A stretch of DNA of 64,000 nucleotides. Origin: Vanilla planifolia. Taxonomy: Eukaryota; Streptophyta; Magnoliopsida; Asparagales; Orchidaceae. The stretch is from contig JAIUJO010000161.1 in NCBI GenBank assembly GCA_023846275.1, positions 959,409 to 1,023,408 on the forward strand, written 5' to 3'. Below, in pieces: positions 29,978-41,100 of the stretch. The notes under the pieces are model-generated. The model made no database searches, was not told the DNA's origin, and worked only from the letters and a program-made list of their open reading frames with translations. Numbering within the stretch: the stretch's first letter is position 1; the number at the start of each line of letters is the position of its first letter. The translations under genes and the position numbers were made by a program.

Positions 29978-30244
29978 ATGATGATACCTGCATGTTATAG
30001 TGCTAGCATTCAATGCAAATTATTAAGAAGCAAGCATTATAAATCTGGTAGACCTATGAGAAACGAAATAAAAGGTTTCAAAACAAATGAACCACCAACC
30101 AGAAAATGCAAGTCCATTATTTGTGAAGAAATTGGACATTTTGTCAAACATTATCGAAATATTACTGTAGACAGTGGAAAGTTAAACATGTATGGAGAAG
30201 ACATTGAAGAAGGATATGATATTGTAAGCTTAAATGGAAATTAA
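29978..30244 (+). pseudogene. Coat-protein C-terminal zinc-knuckle remnant
   Basis: An 88-codon open piece holds the peptide CKSIICEEIGHFVKHY (from about residue 44). It aligns with the CX2CX4HX4C nucleic-acid-binding knuckle at the end of caulimovirid coat proteins. The second Cys (30,122-30,124), the Gly-His pair (His at 30,137-30,139) and the spacing are kept. The first Cys position is Ser (30,113-30,115) and the last is Tyr (30,152-30,154), so two of four zinc ligands are gone and the finger should not fold normally. Basic residues upstream (RPMRNEIKG) fit the RNA-binding side. The ATG at 29,978 is only where the frame opens in this decayed copy; it is not a biological start. Confidence 0.68.
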
Positions 30245-30446
30245 TCAAGATGATATAGTGATATCTTTATTTTCAGATGAGGAAGTTATATTAGAAGATA
30301 TAGACCTAGATCTTTTAAACATGAATATTAAAAAACTTTTGAAAAAAGATTACCACACCCAATATCACTTTAAAAATTCTAATTTTGAAAAATTAGATTT
30401 ACAATATGATCATGATTTTGAAGATTTCAGAACTACCAATAAATAG
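30234..30446 (+). pseudogene. Acidic segment downstream of zinc knuckle
   Basis: A 70-codon open piece overlaps the previous frame by 11 bases in a different frame, consistent with an indel splitting one polyprotein. Its first 30 residues are strongly acidic (many Asp and Glu, including a SDEE cluster), and the remainder is rich in Asp, Phe and Asn. Caulimovirid polyproteins often carry an acidic linker between the coat-protein zinc knuckle and the protease, so position and composition fit. No catalytic motif is present. Confidence 0.5.
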
Positions 30447-30769
30447 AAATGTGATGAAAGTAAAAATTTTTTCATCAAAAACATAACACAACATGTATGA
30501 GGTGTAACCATGATTTATATAGGTTTTGTGCTTAAAATTCAAGATATAATTTGAAAAAATTCTACAAAAGTTTAGAGAGTAATTTGATATTAGAGATCAT
30601 GATACATGTTAAAAAAATAAGATAAATTCATATTAGAATAAAATCCAAAAAGCTAGAGCTGTCACAATATATAAATATAACACAAACACAAACAAGAAAT
30701 AATCCTTAATAGACAATATTGTTTCAATAACTTAATATATATCTCCTAGACACCTGAATTTGATGATGG

Positions 30770-30860
30770 TCACACTGTTACATAGACTGATATGTTAGAT
30801 ACTAGAGCACGATCTAGTCATTTGGAAAAAGGAAAGAATCCTTTTCAACTTACTTGAACA
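30770..30860 (+). pseudogene. Possible aspartic protease active-site remnant
   Basis: A + strand reading from 30,789 gives DMLDTRA, which resembles the retropepsin active-site strand with DTG-A. Here the Gly of DTG would be Arg (30,804-30,806), which would abolish activity. It lies about 650 bp after the zinc knuckle and 600 bp before the reverse transcriptase, where the family's protease belongs. The rest of the domain is not recognisable, and the segment is in a different frame from both neighbours. The motif is short, so a chance match is possible. Confidence 0.4.
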
Positions 30861-31299
30861 CATGCATACCAAGGAAGGAAACTCTATGCAATATGAAATG
30901 AAAGTATAGTGTATAAAATCATAACCTATTGTCATACAAAATTTAACCTACAATAGTGTCATATGCCATTGAAATGGGAAAATAAAATAGATTTTAACAA
31001 AGTAGAAATCATTATTTTATCAATATTATATAGTAGATATAACTTTTATAGATTTTAGACTAGTAGTTTTTAAAAGATTTGATGTCATATTATCCAGTCC
31101 TCTCGTGGAGTTTGAAGACATTATTAAAACTAAATGATTTTAGTTTTAGCAAGCAAATACAAAAATGTAATGTTTTGAATGACTACAAAGACTACAATGA
31201 GTTAACATAATATTGGATAAAGTTAGGTAAAATATTACATAAATTTGATGAATTACAACTTTTAGAGGAAGGCCCACTAAAACAATGGACTAAAAATTA

Positions 31300-31980
31300 G
31301 AAATGATGTAAATTAGGAATACTCAAACTTAATTCAATCATTTCAAAGAAACAACCATGTGCCAACCTTAAAAATTTAGAGGAATATCAAATTCATATTA
31401 AGGAATTATTAAAATTAGGACTAAAATGGAAAGTAATAGTCACACCAAATTGCTACAATTATAATTGAAAAACATTCTTAAATAGTACAAGGAAAAAAAT
31501 AATGGTATTTAATTATACATGTTTAAATGAAAATATAGTAGTTATTCGTAATATCGTACCTTGCAAATGAAATGTTCTACATAGGATTCAACATGGTAAC
31601 ATTTGCAGTAAATTTGAGCTAAAATTAGGATTTTGTTAGGAAGCAAAGGACTAAGAAAGTATACCATTGACAACATTTATAGTTTCCAATGATATTATAA
31701 TTGTTTTGCATATTATCCTTTGGATTAAAAATATGTAGCATCTATGTTTCAATAAAAGCTGAACAACAATTAAAACCAAAAAAAATTCATAGCTACATAC
31801 ATAGATGATATGTTTATCTTTAGTCTAGACCCTTACTTATTTAACTCATATAGAAACTTTCATAGAGATATGTTTAGAAGGTCTTGTATTATCAAAGAGG
31901 AAGATAAAAAAGGAAAATGATATTTAAAACTTTTGGGATTAAACATTGGAAATGAAAGAATAAAATATTTGGATCTTATA
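31300..31980 (+). pseudogene. Reverse transcriptase remnant of pararetrovirus
   Basis: Several RT blocks are readable on the + strand in family order. An approach segment near 31,380-31,425 matches the usual EEFxxxIKELLxLGL pattern. Block KKIMVFNYTCLNENI (31,493-31,537) resembles KKRMVxNYKxLN. SKFELKLGF (31,607-31,633) resembles the first catalytic block SKFDLKSGF, but the catalytic Asp is Glu, and a stop (tag, 31,637-31,639) falls where the conserved Trp normally is. YIDD (31,798-31,809) is the intact second catalytic motif. LGLNIGNERIKY (about 31,935-31,970) fits the thumb entry. Frames differ between blocks, so at least two frameshifts are present. The spacing is close to that of the living family, so large deletions inside the domain are unlikely. 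Confidence 0.8.
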
Positions 31981-32179
31981 AGTAATTCTACCTTTGACAT
32001 GCTTAACAATGTCATACACATCAAAAGTTATCCTAAGCATTCTCAAAAAATATTATTATGAATGCTCTTTTATTCCTAATTTAGCAATACTTGTATGACC
32101 CATATGTGCAAAGACAAAGTTGAAAGGTGGACAATGCTTCTATGATCAAGACGTCATGTTGGTAAGAAGGATAAAATAG

Positions 32180-32617
32180 ATTGTCAAAGAAATATCTCTT
32201 TTACAACTAACTCCTATAGATAGTTATTTAATAGTAAAAGTAGATGAATGTCTAAAAGGTTGGAGAGGTATATTGAAATGGAAACGTTTCAAGGAAGCAT
32301 CCAAAAAAGATCCACTTATAAGATTTGGTTTTGTAGAAATTTATAAGAGTAAAGTCACAACAAAAATGTCAAAATTTTAGCGTCTATGTGTAGCTTAGAA
32401 AGCTTGAAATTATTGCTAAAAAATAGGAAAGAATTTTTTTTTGGACTAAGTCCAAGTTAATGATACAATTTTAAAATAAACTTAGAATTACAAATTAGCT
32501 ACAAAGAGGTGGCTCTAATTTACTTATTTTATTATTAATAATGGATATAATATATTCATCAAATATAAAAATAGAAAAGATAATAGCTTAGCTAATCACC
32601 TTTCACCTTATAATTAA
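32180..32617 (+). pseudogene. RNase H remnant of pararetrovirus
   Basis: An open stretch at about 32,190-32,340 begins with a Pro-x-Asp-x-Tyr-Leu-Ile entry followed by VDECLKGWRG and a KWK. This matches the caulimovirid RNase H opening (T-D-G-C-x-x-G-W-G-G and KWK). The first catalytic Asp (32,243-32,245) is kept, while the next Gly is Glu. Downstream, DNSLANHLS (32,579-32,605) resembles the domain's closing N-x-L-A-D-x-L-S-R, with Asp replaced by Asn. A stop at 32,615-32,617 follows closely and may approximate the old end of the polyprotein. Stops separate the two ends, so the enzyme is not made. Confidence 0.74.
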
Positions 32618-32639
32618 GGAGAAAAACCTCCTTAAAAAT

Positions 32640-33200
32640 GACACTTAAAAAGCAAATAAATAAACCCTTGGTAAACAACTGGCCACAAAAGAAATTAAAT
32701 TATATGCTAAATTGCACAAAAAGCCTTAAATTAGTAGTATTAAAAGCTATAAGAAGCCTTAAAGGAGAATTTTTATAAAGATATTTTATTGTGTTAGAAA
32801 CATTGGCACTAACATATTTTGTAAGAAATGGAGTACTCAAGGACTCCTTTTCCAAACCAAAACTCTTTTGGGTTTCATCTAACTAAAAATATTTCCTCAG
32901 AGCTCAAATTTAACTTATAGACCTCAACATCCAATTAATAAAGTCAACTAGTTCTTTTTTGATCATTATTGTAATAACACAAGAAATAAAGCTTTTCATA
33001 TATATCATGGATATTCTTGCTAGTTCATGTTCTTATACAAAGTTTATTAATGAAACATCTTCCTCGCCAATAAGTCAACTTTGTGGCCCACATCAAGGAT
33101 TAGCAACAGAACAAAAACATAAATTAGAATAGGAAATAAAGATGTTAAAATCTAAATTAACCGAAAAGTGGTACAATGTATGATTCTTATAATTTCCCTT
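32640..33200 (+). pseudogene. Region downstream of RNase H, possible second viral ORF remnant
   Basis: Several open pieces follow the RNase H end on the + strand. One starting near 33,007 reads MDILASSCSYTKF and later has a charged, possibly coiled-coil tail with Lys, Glu and Leu. Some endogenous caulimovirids carry an extra ORF of unknown function downstream of the polyprotein, which would fit the place. I see no motif that proves this. An aataaa lies at 32,983, but its role is unknown. Confidence 0.35.
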
Positions 33201-33471
33201 AATCCAAAAAATATATAGATCTAAGAGATATCAACGTCTACTAAAATTTGAATAATATGGAAAATAGAATGGAGGGTTGATGAGATCAAACAAATTGAGC
33301 TTATCTAGATAGGTGGCATTAGACTTGCTGATGGACTTAACTAAAATAAAGTAATGTTGTAAGAGTCATAAAGGTCGCTTGTATAACAGGTGAACCGATA
33401 GGTTTAGTGCTTTTACCTTTCTTGTGTGAGCAGTTTTGGTTTTTGGATGAAAGATTTAGAGAGAAGCTAGT

Positions 33472-33479
33472 TATAAATA
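33472..33479 (+). promoter_or_regulatory. TATA box (TATAAATA), candidate pararetrovirus promoter
   Basis: A perfect TATAAATA lies in the noncoding part after the viral coding remnants. The surrounding 33,350-33,560 is noticeably more G+C-rich than the flanking satellite. Caulimovirids drive their pregenomic RNA from one promoter placed after the polyprotein, so the location is right. Transcription would begin roughly 25-35 bp downstream, inside the hairpin at 33,486-33,517. TATA-like strings are common in such AT-rich DNA; the case rests on position and local composition. Confidence 0.5.
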
Positions 33480-33485
33480 GCCATG

Positions 33486-33517
33486 CTAACTAGTAATAAC
33501 CCAGCCTTACTAGTTAG
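33486..33517. other. Perfect 11-bp inverted repeat next to TATA box
   Basis: Left arm ctaactagtaa (33,486-33,496) and right arm ttactagttag (33,507-33,517) are exact reverse complements separated by the 10-nt loop taacccagcc. It begins 7 bp after TATAAATA. As RNA it would form a stable stem at or just before the predicted transcript start. It may be part of the pararetrovirus leader/promoter. Confidence 0.85.
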
Positions 33518-33519
33518 TC

Positions 33520-34103
33520 CTCTCATATCCATTTTGTCTGATTCTTTTTTCAATATTTTAAAAGATACTAGTCCCATAAATCTTCGCGCTAATTTCATCA
33601 CTAAGAATCTTTTATTTTAAAAAGGAAATCAAATTTCTCTTGGTCTTCGGGGTTGGCATCTAGTTGTTTCATTTTTTACACAAGAGGATACCAATCCTAA
33701 TCTTATGAAATCCTCTAGTTTTTAATGTCTAATTCCATATACATGTTTAATATTTGTCTATGTGCTTTCTTATTTTGACATTATTTGGAAAAATGACATG
33801 TTTCTCTTTTGATAACCAAAGACAAGAGGTTATTATTTAGTGATTTTCATATCATTAAGGAATATATTGAGGTGGACTTACTTTTAGATTGATTTTATTA
33901 AATTGGTCATCATTAGCTTAGCCAAAATATGTATGAAAGTAGCTATGAATTTGATAAGGGTTTTCTATTTGTTCATAAAGGCCTTAAGATTATAGCAATT
34001 AAAGGATTACATAGAAAAAGATTTAGTACAAGAACACTTATGTTCTAAAGTGAAAATAATAACAAGTATAGATAGAGTTTATTAGAAAGTTTAAAGGAAG
34101 ACA
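33520..34103 (+). other. Noncoding 3' part of the pararetrovirus insert
   Basis: This stretch follows the hairpin and runs to the satellite boundary. It is non-satellite and has no open frame worth calling. It would correspond to a viral leader or to the start of the next genome copy. I searched for the initiator-Met tRNA primer-binding sequence tggtatcagagc on the + strand and did not find a good match. The satellite resumes at about 34,104 with gaatgactcaagatgtttta. Confidence 0.45.
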
Positions 34104-35620
34104 TGAATGACTCAAGATGTTTTACTAGTTCTCCTTGGAGTCTTGGAATTCAACTTTCCTATACAATTTAACTCATTTTTTTAATGTTTGAGTTTTGTTT
34201 GGTTATATTACTATGAAGCTCCACTTTTCTTCTTATGTCACCTTTGCATTTCTTTGATTTAGTTTTATTGCATTACTTTTATTTGTCCCGTTCTAGATTC
34301 AACATTTATTTTCTTAATATTAAAATAATAATACATTGTTCTTTATGTTTCAATTGTTTTTGATGATTTGTATTTATACGAAATGAGGACTAAACTAGAT
34401 GAAACAAACATATTTATACTAATTCTAATAAGCTATATCCAAGTACATTCATTCTTTTATTTTTAAAGATATTATTTTCTATTATTTTAATGTTTTCTTG
34501 GAAGAATTTTTATTCGTACCTTATATGATGATCGATTATATTACACTCAATCTCCTTAATGTCTTGGGTGTAGCTTTAGTGTATAATTAATATTAATTAT
34601 TTGTTTCATTCTGCATTAATTTTGCTATAGTACGATTAACGACTAATTCCTCTCTCATTTCACCTTTACAACGTTATAATTCAATTATATTGCATTGCCC
34701 AAATTTATCTTATTTTACCTTTACTATGCACCTACATAATATTAAACGAATCATTTATTATATTTATATTGGTAATTTGAAATATTTCTAAGAAAGTTTT
34801 GATGGAGAATAAAAAATTTCATAAGGTCAAATTTATAAGAATGATCCAATTAAACATTCAACTATATTTTTTTTAAATATTTAATTTTCTTGGATGTTGT
34901 CATGCTTTATGAGAAATTTTAATGCACACCTAATTTGATGATCAATAATGTTACACTGAATCTCTATAATATCATAAAATACAATTTTGATAATATTTTA
35001 TCTCATTTCGTGAAAAGTTTTACTTTGATTTGGTTATGCTACTACGTAAATCTAAATCTACTATCAAGTGACAGTTATATTGAATTGATTTCATTTACAT
35101 TAGTTAACAATAATTTATCTCATTTGATGTTTAATAAATGTTTTACTAATAATGACAAATAATTTATCATTACATATGATTATTTATTTTTGTTGTTCAT
35201 AGTAATTAGAAATGACATTGAATTGAGATGAAGCAAATGCCATTGGAGTCATCAAGATAAGCTATTTCAAAATAGATACTCATTTTTTTTATTTTTAAAT
35301 ACATTTTCTACTGGGTTTTCACATTTCCTTTAGAAGATATTTTGTTTTGTGCAAATTTTGATGATAAAGGATGCTATTCTAAAAATCCTCAAAATCATTG
35401 AAAGCAATGTTGTCATACAATATATTTCATTTCTTCAAATTTTTTTTCTTTGATTTGTTAATATTGTAATGATAATCTAATTCTTATCTGATATGATCCT
35501 GACATCACTTTTTTTTCTTTGTACTACTTTACTTCAATTTAATAAATTTTAGCCTTATTACATATTTACAAATTATAAAAAATTAAATTAATATTATTTA
35601 TACTTATCTAACTATATAAA
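34104..35620 (+). repeat. Diverged ~410-bp satellite array, forward block A4
   Basis: Nearly four forward monomers. The first resumes in the same box (tgatgatcaaggatgttaca) where the left flank broke off at 27,694, followed by ctccttggagtcttggaatt. Landmark blocks occur near 34,410, 34,830 and 35,245, about 415-420 bp apart. The open frame at 34,935-35,162 is a chance frame. The block ends with a ttatacttatctaacta box just before an orientation switch. Confidence 0.88.
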
Positions 35621-35662
35621 GCACCTCTAGGTGAATTCTAGAGCATTAGCATTCTCTGTACC
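35621..35662. other. Junction sequence between opposite satellite orientations
   Basis: About 40 bp that match neither orientation of the monomer separate forward satellite (left) from inverted satellite (right). It contains a short perfect inverted repeat, CACCT-ct-AGGTG at 35,622-35,633, and an agag...ctct mirror around 35,640-35,660. It is more G+C-rich than its surroundings and looks like filler DNA or the stub of a lost element at an inversion breakpoint. Confidence 0.6.
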
Positions 35663-38145
35663 AGTCCTCATTTTCAAGTACTATAAATTATAAAATTAAT
35701 TAGTATAATTAATAATAAATTATATTTTAATGTTATGTAAATATAAATTAGAGTTAATATATGTTATGTTGAAGCAATGTAAAAAGTTATGTGAGAGGAC
35801 AATTTTAGCTTAGTTGTAATATACCAAATCAAAGTCAAAAAGTTGAAGAAATGCCCCAAATTATATTGAAAAGTTACACTTTAAGATACAAAAAAATAGT
35901 ATAACATCATCAATAATCAAAATAAGTTCAAATAAAAAAGACTTGTAAAGCATTCCATAGTAATAGAAAGGAAAATATTTAATGTTTTACAAAAATATAT
36001 TTAGCTAGAAAATGATTCCTTGGATTACTCTAATGAAGTTCTTTTCATTATGGGAGAACCTTGATGGGCATTTTTTTATTAAGAAAGTAAATAGGCATAA
36101 ATAATAAAAGAAATATTATTTAAATATTACATTAATTTATATTGAAAACCAAAATATGTATGAATTGAAATGTCCCAAAAAGCATGCAAAATCAAAAAAA
36201 CAAAATATCTTAAACATAAAAAATATGGTTTTGATTCAATAAAGTTTGTTAGGATGAGTGCAACAATTTTTGTATCATTTGGGTTAGGCCTCATTCTTAA
36301 TTAATATCGACTACTAAGATAAAATAAGCATAAATAAAAGTAAATTAATATTTTTAAAATTTTTAAATAAATAATAAAGTTAACATAAGATCAATTGAGA
36401 TAATACAATCAAAGAAACTCTAAGCGATTTAGAAGTCACATGAGAAGATAATTCATGTTTCATGTTAATATAGCCAAATCAAAGGAAAAAATTACAAGAT
36501 ATTAGTTATATTAAATGAAGTATGAACAAAAATATCTCTAAAAGAAAAACTAAAGAAATTTAAAATTTAAAAAATTTAGAAATAAATATTTAATTTATTC
36601 GAGTTGGTTGACACATGATGAACAATATTTGTTTCATGTTCATCAGGGTTTGTTTTGAGTTACAACAAAATTCAGAGTAAATGCACATAAAAAATAATAA
36701 ATTATTATTTTATTATTAAGTAATTATATATTAAACCAAGAATGGGATAACTTAAAGCTTTGTATGATATCCAAACCAAAGTATTACAAAAAGTCATATT
36801 AGAGGAGAATTAGAGCTTCATATAAATATAACTAGATCAAAAATAAAAATTTAAACAAATGAGATAAATTATTAGAGAAAGGAGATTGAGTGGAACATCC
36901 TTGATATCCAAATGAGCTACATGTTAATATAATTCATAAATTAGTCTAAACCCTCGGAAAAAATATTTAAAAATATAAAAAATGGATTATTTAATTGGGT
37001 TGGGCTTGTCGAGATTAGCTAACTAACACTTGTTTCATCTTGATTCAATCTCATTTAGAATTACTAAAAACTACAAAATTAAACAAGCATAAATAATAAA
37101 AAATAATTTTAAAATGATATAAGTTTATATTAAAAATAAAATGATCAAAAAATTAAAGAATTTAATATATCCAAATTAAAGCAATGTGAATGATATAGGA
37201 GAGCAAGTTTATATTTGCATATTAATATATCCGAATGAAAGCATAAAATTTGAAAAAGTAAGATTAATTGTGTAGGAAAGTTGCTCTCCAAGATAATAAA
37301 GTGCACGAAATTAACATTCACAATTGTCAAATAAAGTGTGAATAAAAATATCATGTAAAGTGCATCAAACCCTTAAAAAATAAAATATTAATAAAAAATA
37401 TTAAAATAAATTTTTTGCTTGATAGAGTGTCAAGACAGGTCGAATGACATTTGTTTCACCACTATTGGATAACATGTCCAATTACTACAAATTTTCAAAA
37501 TAAATGAGCTTAAATAATATTATTTTATTATTTTAATATTAAACAAAAATATATAAAATTTTAAACAAAATATACTGAGGCAAGCTGTTTTTATTAAATG
37601 AAAGTGATGTAATGTTCCAAAGGTGGAGAACTAGAGTTTCCTGGTAAGATGAAAAAAAATAACCAAATTTTAAAAATTGTGACAAAATTATTTGGGGAAT
37701 TTATATTTTAAGATATTAAAGAGACATAGTGTCACATCCTTGATCATCAAATTAGGAATTAATCAAAAAATCTAATAAAACATGCTTAAGTCATAATAAT
37801 ACCAAATATTTGAAAATACAAAAAATAAATATTTAATTGGGCAAAACTCATTGAGAAGAGTCTAATGACATTTTTTATTGATCAAATGTCCCACAAAATT
37901 ACAAGATAATTCAAAAGTTAATGTATATAAATGATAATAAATTATTAATTTTACAATAAATAAATATACATTAAATCTAAAAAAGATAAATATTGGCAAC
38001 ATTATCTTACTAAATCAAAGCAATGTGGACTTCACACATGAAGAGATTTAGAGTTATGTAGTAACATAACAAAATCACAGCAAATGATTTGAATGAATGA
38101 GAGAAACTATAAAAAAATTACATTCAATGATATCAAACAAGTACC
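35663..38145 (-). repeat. Inverted satellite block C
   Basis: About six monomers in reverse (A-rich) orientation. The reverse-complement landmark (like gagatgagtccaatgacatttgt) occurs near 36,250, 36,608, 37,018, 37,433 and 37,853, giving steps of about 358, 410, 415 and 420 bp. Boxes such as aaaataataaattattattt and gagataaattat are clear. The open frame at 37,145-37,354 on the minus strand is a T-rich translation of satellite and is not called a gene. The block ends near 38,145 after ttacattcaatgatatc, and forward boxes begin at once. Confidence 0.88.
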
Positions 38146-41100
38146 ATTCATATTAATTAAATAGTCATTTTTTTATCTTTAAATATTTTATTTTTCATAG
38201 TTTTTACAAACTTTACATGATATTTTATTCATCCTTGATTTGATGATCCTTGATGTTACAATTTATCTTCTATTTATCTCATTTATTCAAATTGTTTTCT
38301 TTTATTAGGTTATTCTATTGTTTAACTCAAAATCTTATTTCGTGCTACTTGTTAAAAAGTGATCTTTTTATATTACTTTTCTTCAATTTGTGATTGTTTA
38401 GCTTAAATATGTCTATTTCTATAATATTTAAAAATAATTTTAAAAAATTTATCTTTATGTGATTTGGTAATTCATAATAATTGAAAATAAGGTTAGTTTT
38501 TGTGAAAACAATCATCACTCAAGCAATCTCGACAATCTCTACCAAGTTAAAAAAAATTATATTTTGATTTGATTAATTTTTTATTTTTTTGGTATGTTTT
38601 TAAGACATTTTAATTTAAGTTAGTTTGACTACTAAGAACGTTACAATGGATGTACTTAATAACTTCTAATTCAACTTTCCCATGTAATTTTTCTAATTTA
38701 TTCATATTTTTTGTATGATTTCACTCTACTGTTGTGTATCACTATGACTTGTATTGTATGACCTCTACATTAATTTCATTTAATTATATTATATTTGAAT
38801 AATTTATTTTTTATCATTCTTATATTTACTTAATATTTAAAAATAATTTGTTATCAATTTTAAATACCAAGGATACTTTATTTAATATCCTTTGCATCAT
38901 GGAATGTAACTTATTCAATGTTTTTCGTTTCATTTAATATTTCATTTTGAATTTGGTTTTATTATCATGTTATTCAACATCCCCTTATGAGTGAAATTTA
39001 CATTGCTTTGATTAGGATGTATTACATTACTTTAATTTATCTCATTTTTTCTTTAATATAAATTTTAAAAATATTGAAATATTAGTTAATTGTTATATAC
39101 TCTTTTTTTTTAATTCTTATTTACTTATTTTTAAATGACTAAATTATTATTATTTAAGCTTATTTTTTTAATAACATGCAAAAATTTCAAATGAGGTATG
39201 ATATATAAGAAAACAAATGCCTTTAAGCACATGTTGATGAGCTTTATCTAATTGAATATTTATTTTCATATTTTTAAATGCCTTATGTCCTAGTATTTTG
39301 TCATATTTTACAGAACATTTTTATTCATGCCCAACTTTATTAATGAGTACATTATACTTGATATCATTAGTATATTGGAATGCAACTTTAATATAAAATT
39401 TATTTTATTTAATAAACTTTTTCACTTCAATTTGGTTACCTTACTACACAAGTCTAAATGTCCTCTGGTGTGACCCTCACTACATTTTGATTTGGTTCTT
39501 TTACATTGCTTCAATTTATATTAGTTTAGCTTAAATATGTATTATTTTTGCCTATTTAATTTTTAATTCATTGTAATTCAAAGTGTTATCTGATTGACAC
39601 CAAACAAACCATACTGGGCTCTTCTCAATAAGTTAATTCAATTAAATATTCATTTAAAATTGTTAAACATTTTATTTTCTTTCATTTTAGTATATTTTAT
39701 GAAACATCTGTTTCATATCTTATTTGACAATCAAGAATGTTACACTCGAACTTCTCAGTATCTTGGAGTATAGCTTTCTTCTATAACTTTTTTTAAATCC
39801 TAAAGTTCTTATTTTTTTCTATTAGTACATAACAATAAATCTTTTGTCGTGTAACCTTCTAATTCCATTGATTTTGTTATTCTACATTAACTTAATTTAT
39901 CTCATTTCTTCTTTATCTCATTATAGTTGATTGAAAAAGTAAAAAAACATATGTAATTAGAAATTATTATTTAGATATTTAGTGAACATATATTAAATTT
40001 AAATTTAAAATTAAGTTTAATATTTTTAAAAAATTATTTTTCTATTGTTTTGCATGTTTGGTAAGGCAACTTTTTTCTTACTTTTTTAAACAATTGAGGA
40101 TATTACACTCGATTACCTTAGTATCTTCGAAAGTAGATTTCATGTTATTTTATCTCATTTTTTGTAATGTTTTACTTTGATTTGGTTATTTTATTGAAAA
40201 AATTCTAACTCTCCCATCATGTGACCTTTATATCTCTTTGATTTAATTTTGCTACAATACTTTATTGTATAATTCATTTATTTATTATATATTTACTTAA
40301 TGTTAAAATAATGCTTTATCATCACAAAATTTTGTAATTTGTTGTAATTCCATGAGTGTTTTATTCATGATGAAATAGAAATTATTAGATTTATCCTGTT
40401 GAACTCAATTAAAAAAAAATCTCGAATTCTTAGGTTTGGTTTTGTTATATTACGATGTAACTTTAATTTTTCTCAATTGTGACCTTAAGATCACTTAGAT
40501 TTGTTTTTATTACTTTGAATCAATTTACCTCATTCTAATATTAATATATTTACTTAAATGAGAAATAATAATTTATTACTATTTACATTTAATTACTTTG
40601 ATATTTTGCATTAATTCCAAACTTTGTCCAATCAAGATAAAACCAACATCGTAGGATGTGTCTCAACAAGCTCATAATTGTTTTATTTTTAATTTTTTTT
40701 GCATGGATAACTACCCATTTTGATTCATACATGTTTTAAAATTCCAGTGCTATACACTCAATCTTCGTAATATCATAGAATAAAACTTTCTTATGCAATT
40801 TTTCTTATTTCCTTAAATTTTAAAATTTGACTACTATGTAACAATAGATCTTTTGTCTTGTGACATTTTACATCACTTTGTTTTTACATTATATTACTTA
40901 AATTTATCTAGTATTGTTAATATATATATTCACATATGATTATAACAGTAATTTGTTATTATTTATGATTAAAAATTTTATTGGTTCATAGATGTTCCAA
41001 GTGAGGTCTTTTTGAGATCAAACAAATGTTGTCGGAGTCAACTTAAAGAGCTCTTTTAGATAATTTATTCATTTTAATTCCTTTTTAAAATTCTATTTTG

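Larger units (their letters stand above)
27695..34103 (+). mobile_element. Endogenous pararetrovirus relic (Caulimoviridae-like), decayed
   Basis: About 6.4 kb of non-satellite DNA interrupts a forward monomer. Read on the + strand it carries, in caulimovirid order, a degenerate capsid zinc knuckle (about 30,107-30,154), an acidic segment, a possible protease DT-x-A motif (30,798), reverse transcriptase motifs (about 31,390-31,975), an RNase H start with the family-typical Asp and GW residues (about 32,190-32,300), and an RNase H tail resembling N-x-L-A-x-x-L-S (32,579-32,605). No LTR and no integrase were seen, which argues for a pararetrovirus over a Ty3/gypsy element. The motifs lie in all three frames with many stops, so the copy is dead. 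The length approaches the 7-9 kb usual for the family, so most of one genome may be present. Genus is uncertain; petuvirus- or florendovirus-like types are possible. Confidence 0.82.

Noticed and set aside
30234..30446. Acidic open frame considered as an independent small host gene.
   Set aside because: It overlaps and follows the zinc-knuckle frame and fits the acidic linker of a frameshifted viral polyprotein.
32983..32988. aataaa after the RNase H remnant as a polyadenylation signal.
   Set aside because: This hexamer is very frequent in such AT-rich DNA and there is no supporting downstream element.
33690..33712. gataccaatcc, giving tggtatcc on the minus strand, considered as a primer-binding site for the pararetrovirus.
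   Set aside because: The match to tggtatcagagc ends after seven bases, and it is on the wrong strand for the + strand relic.
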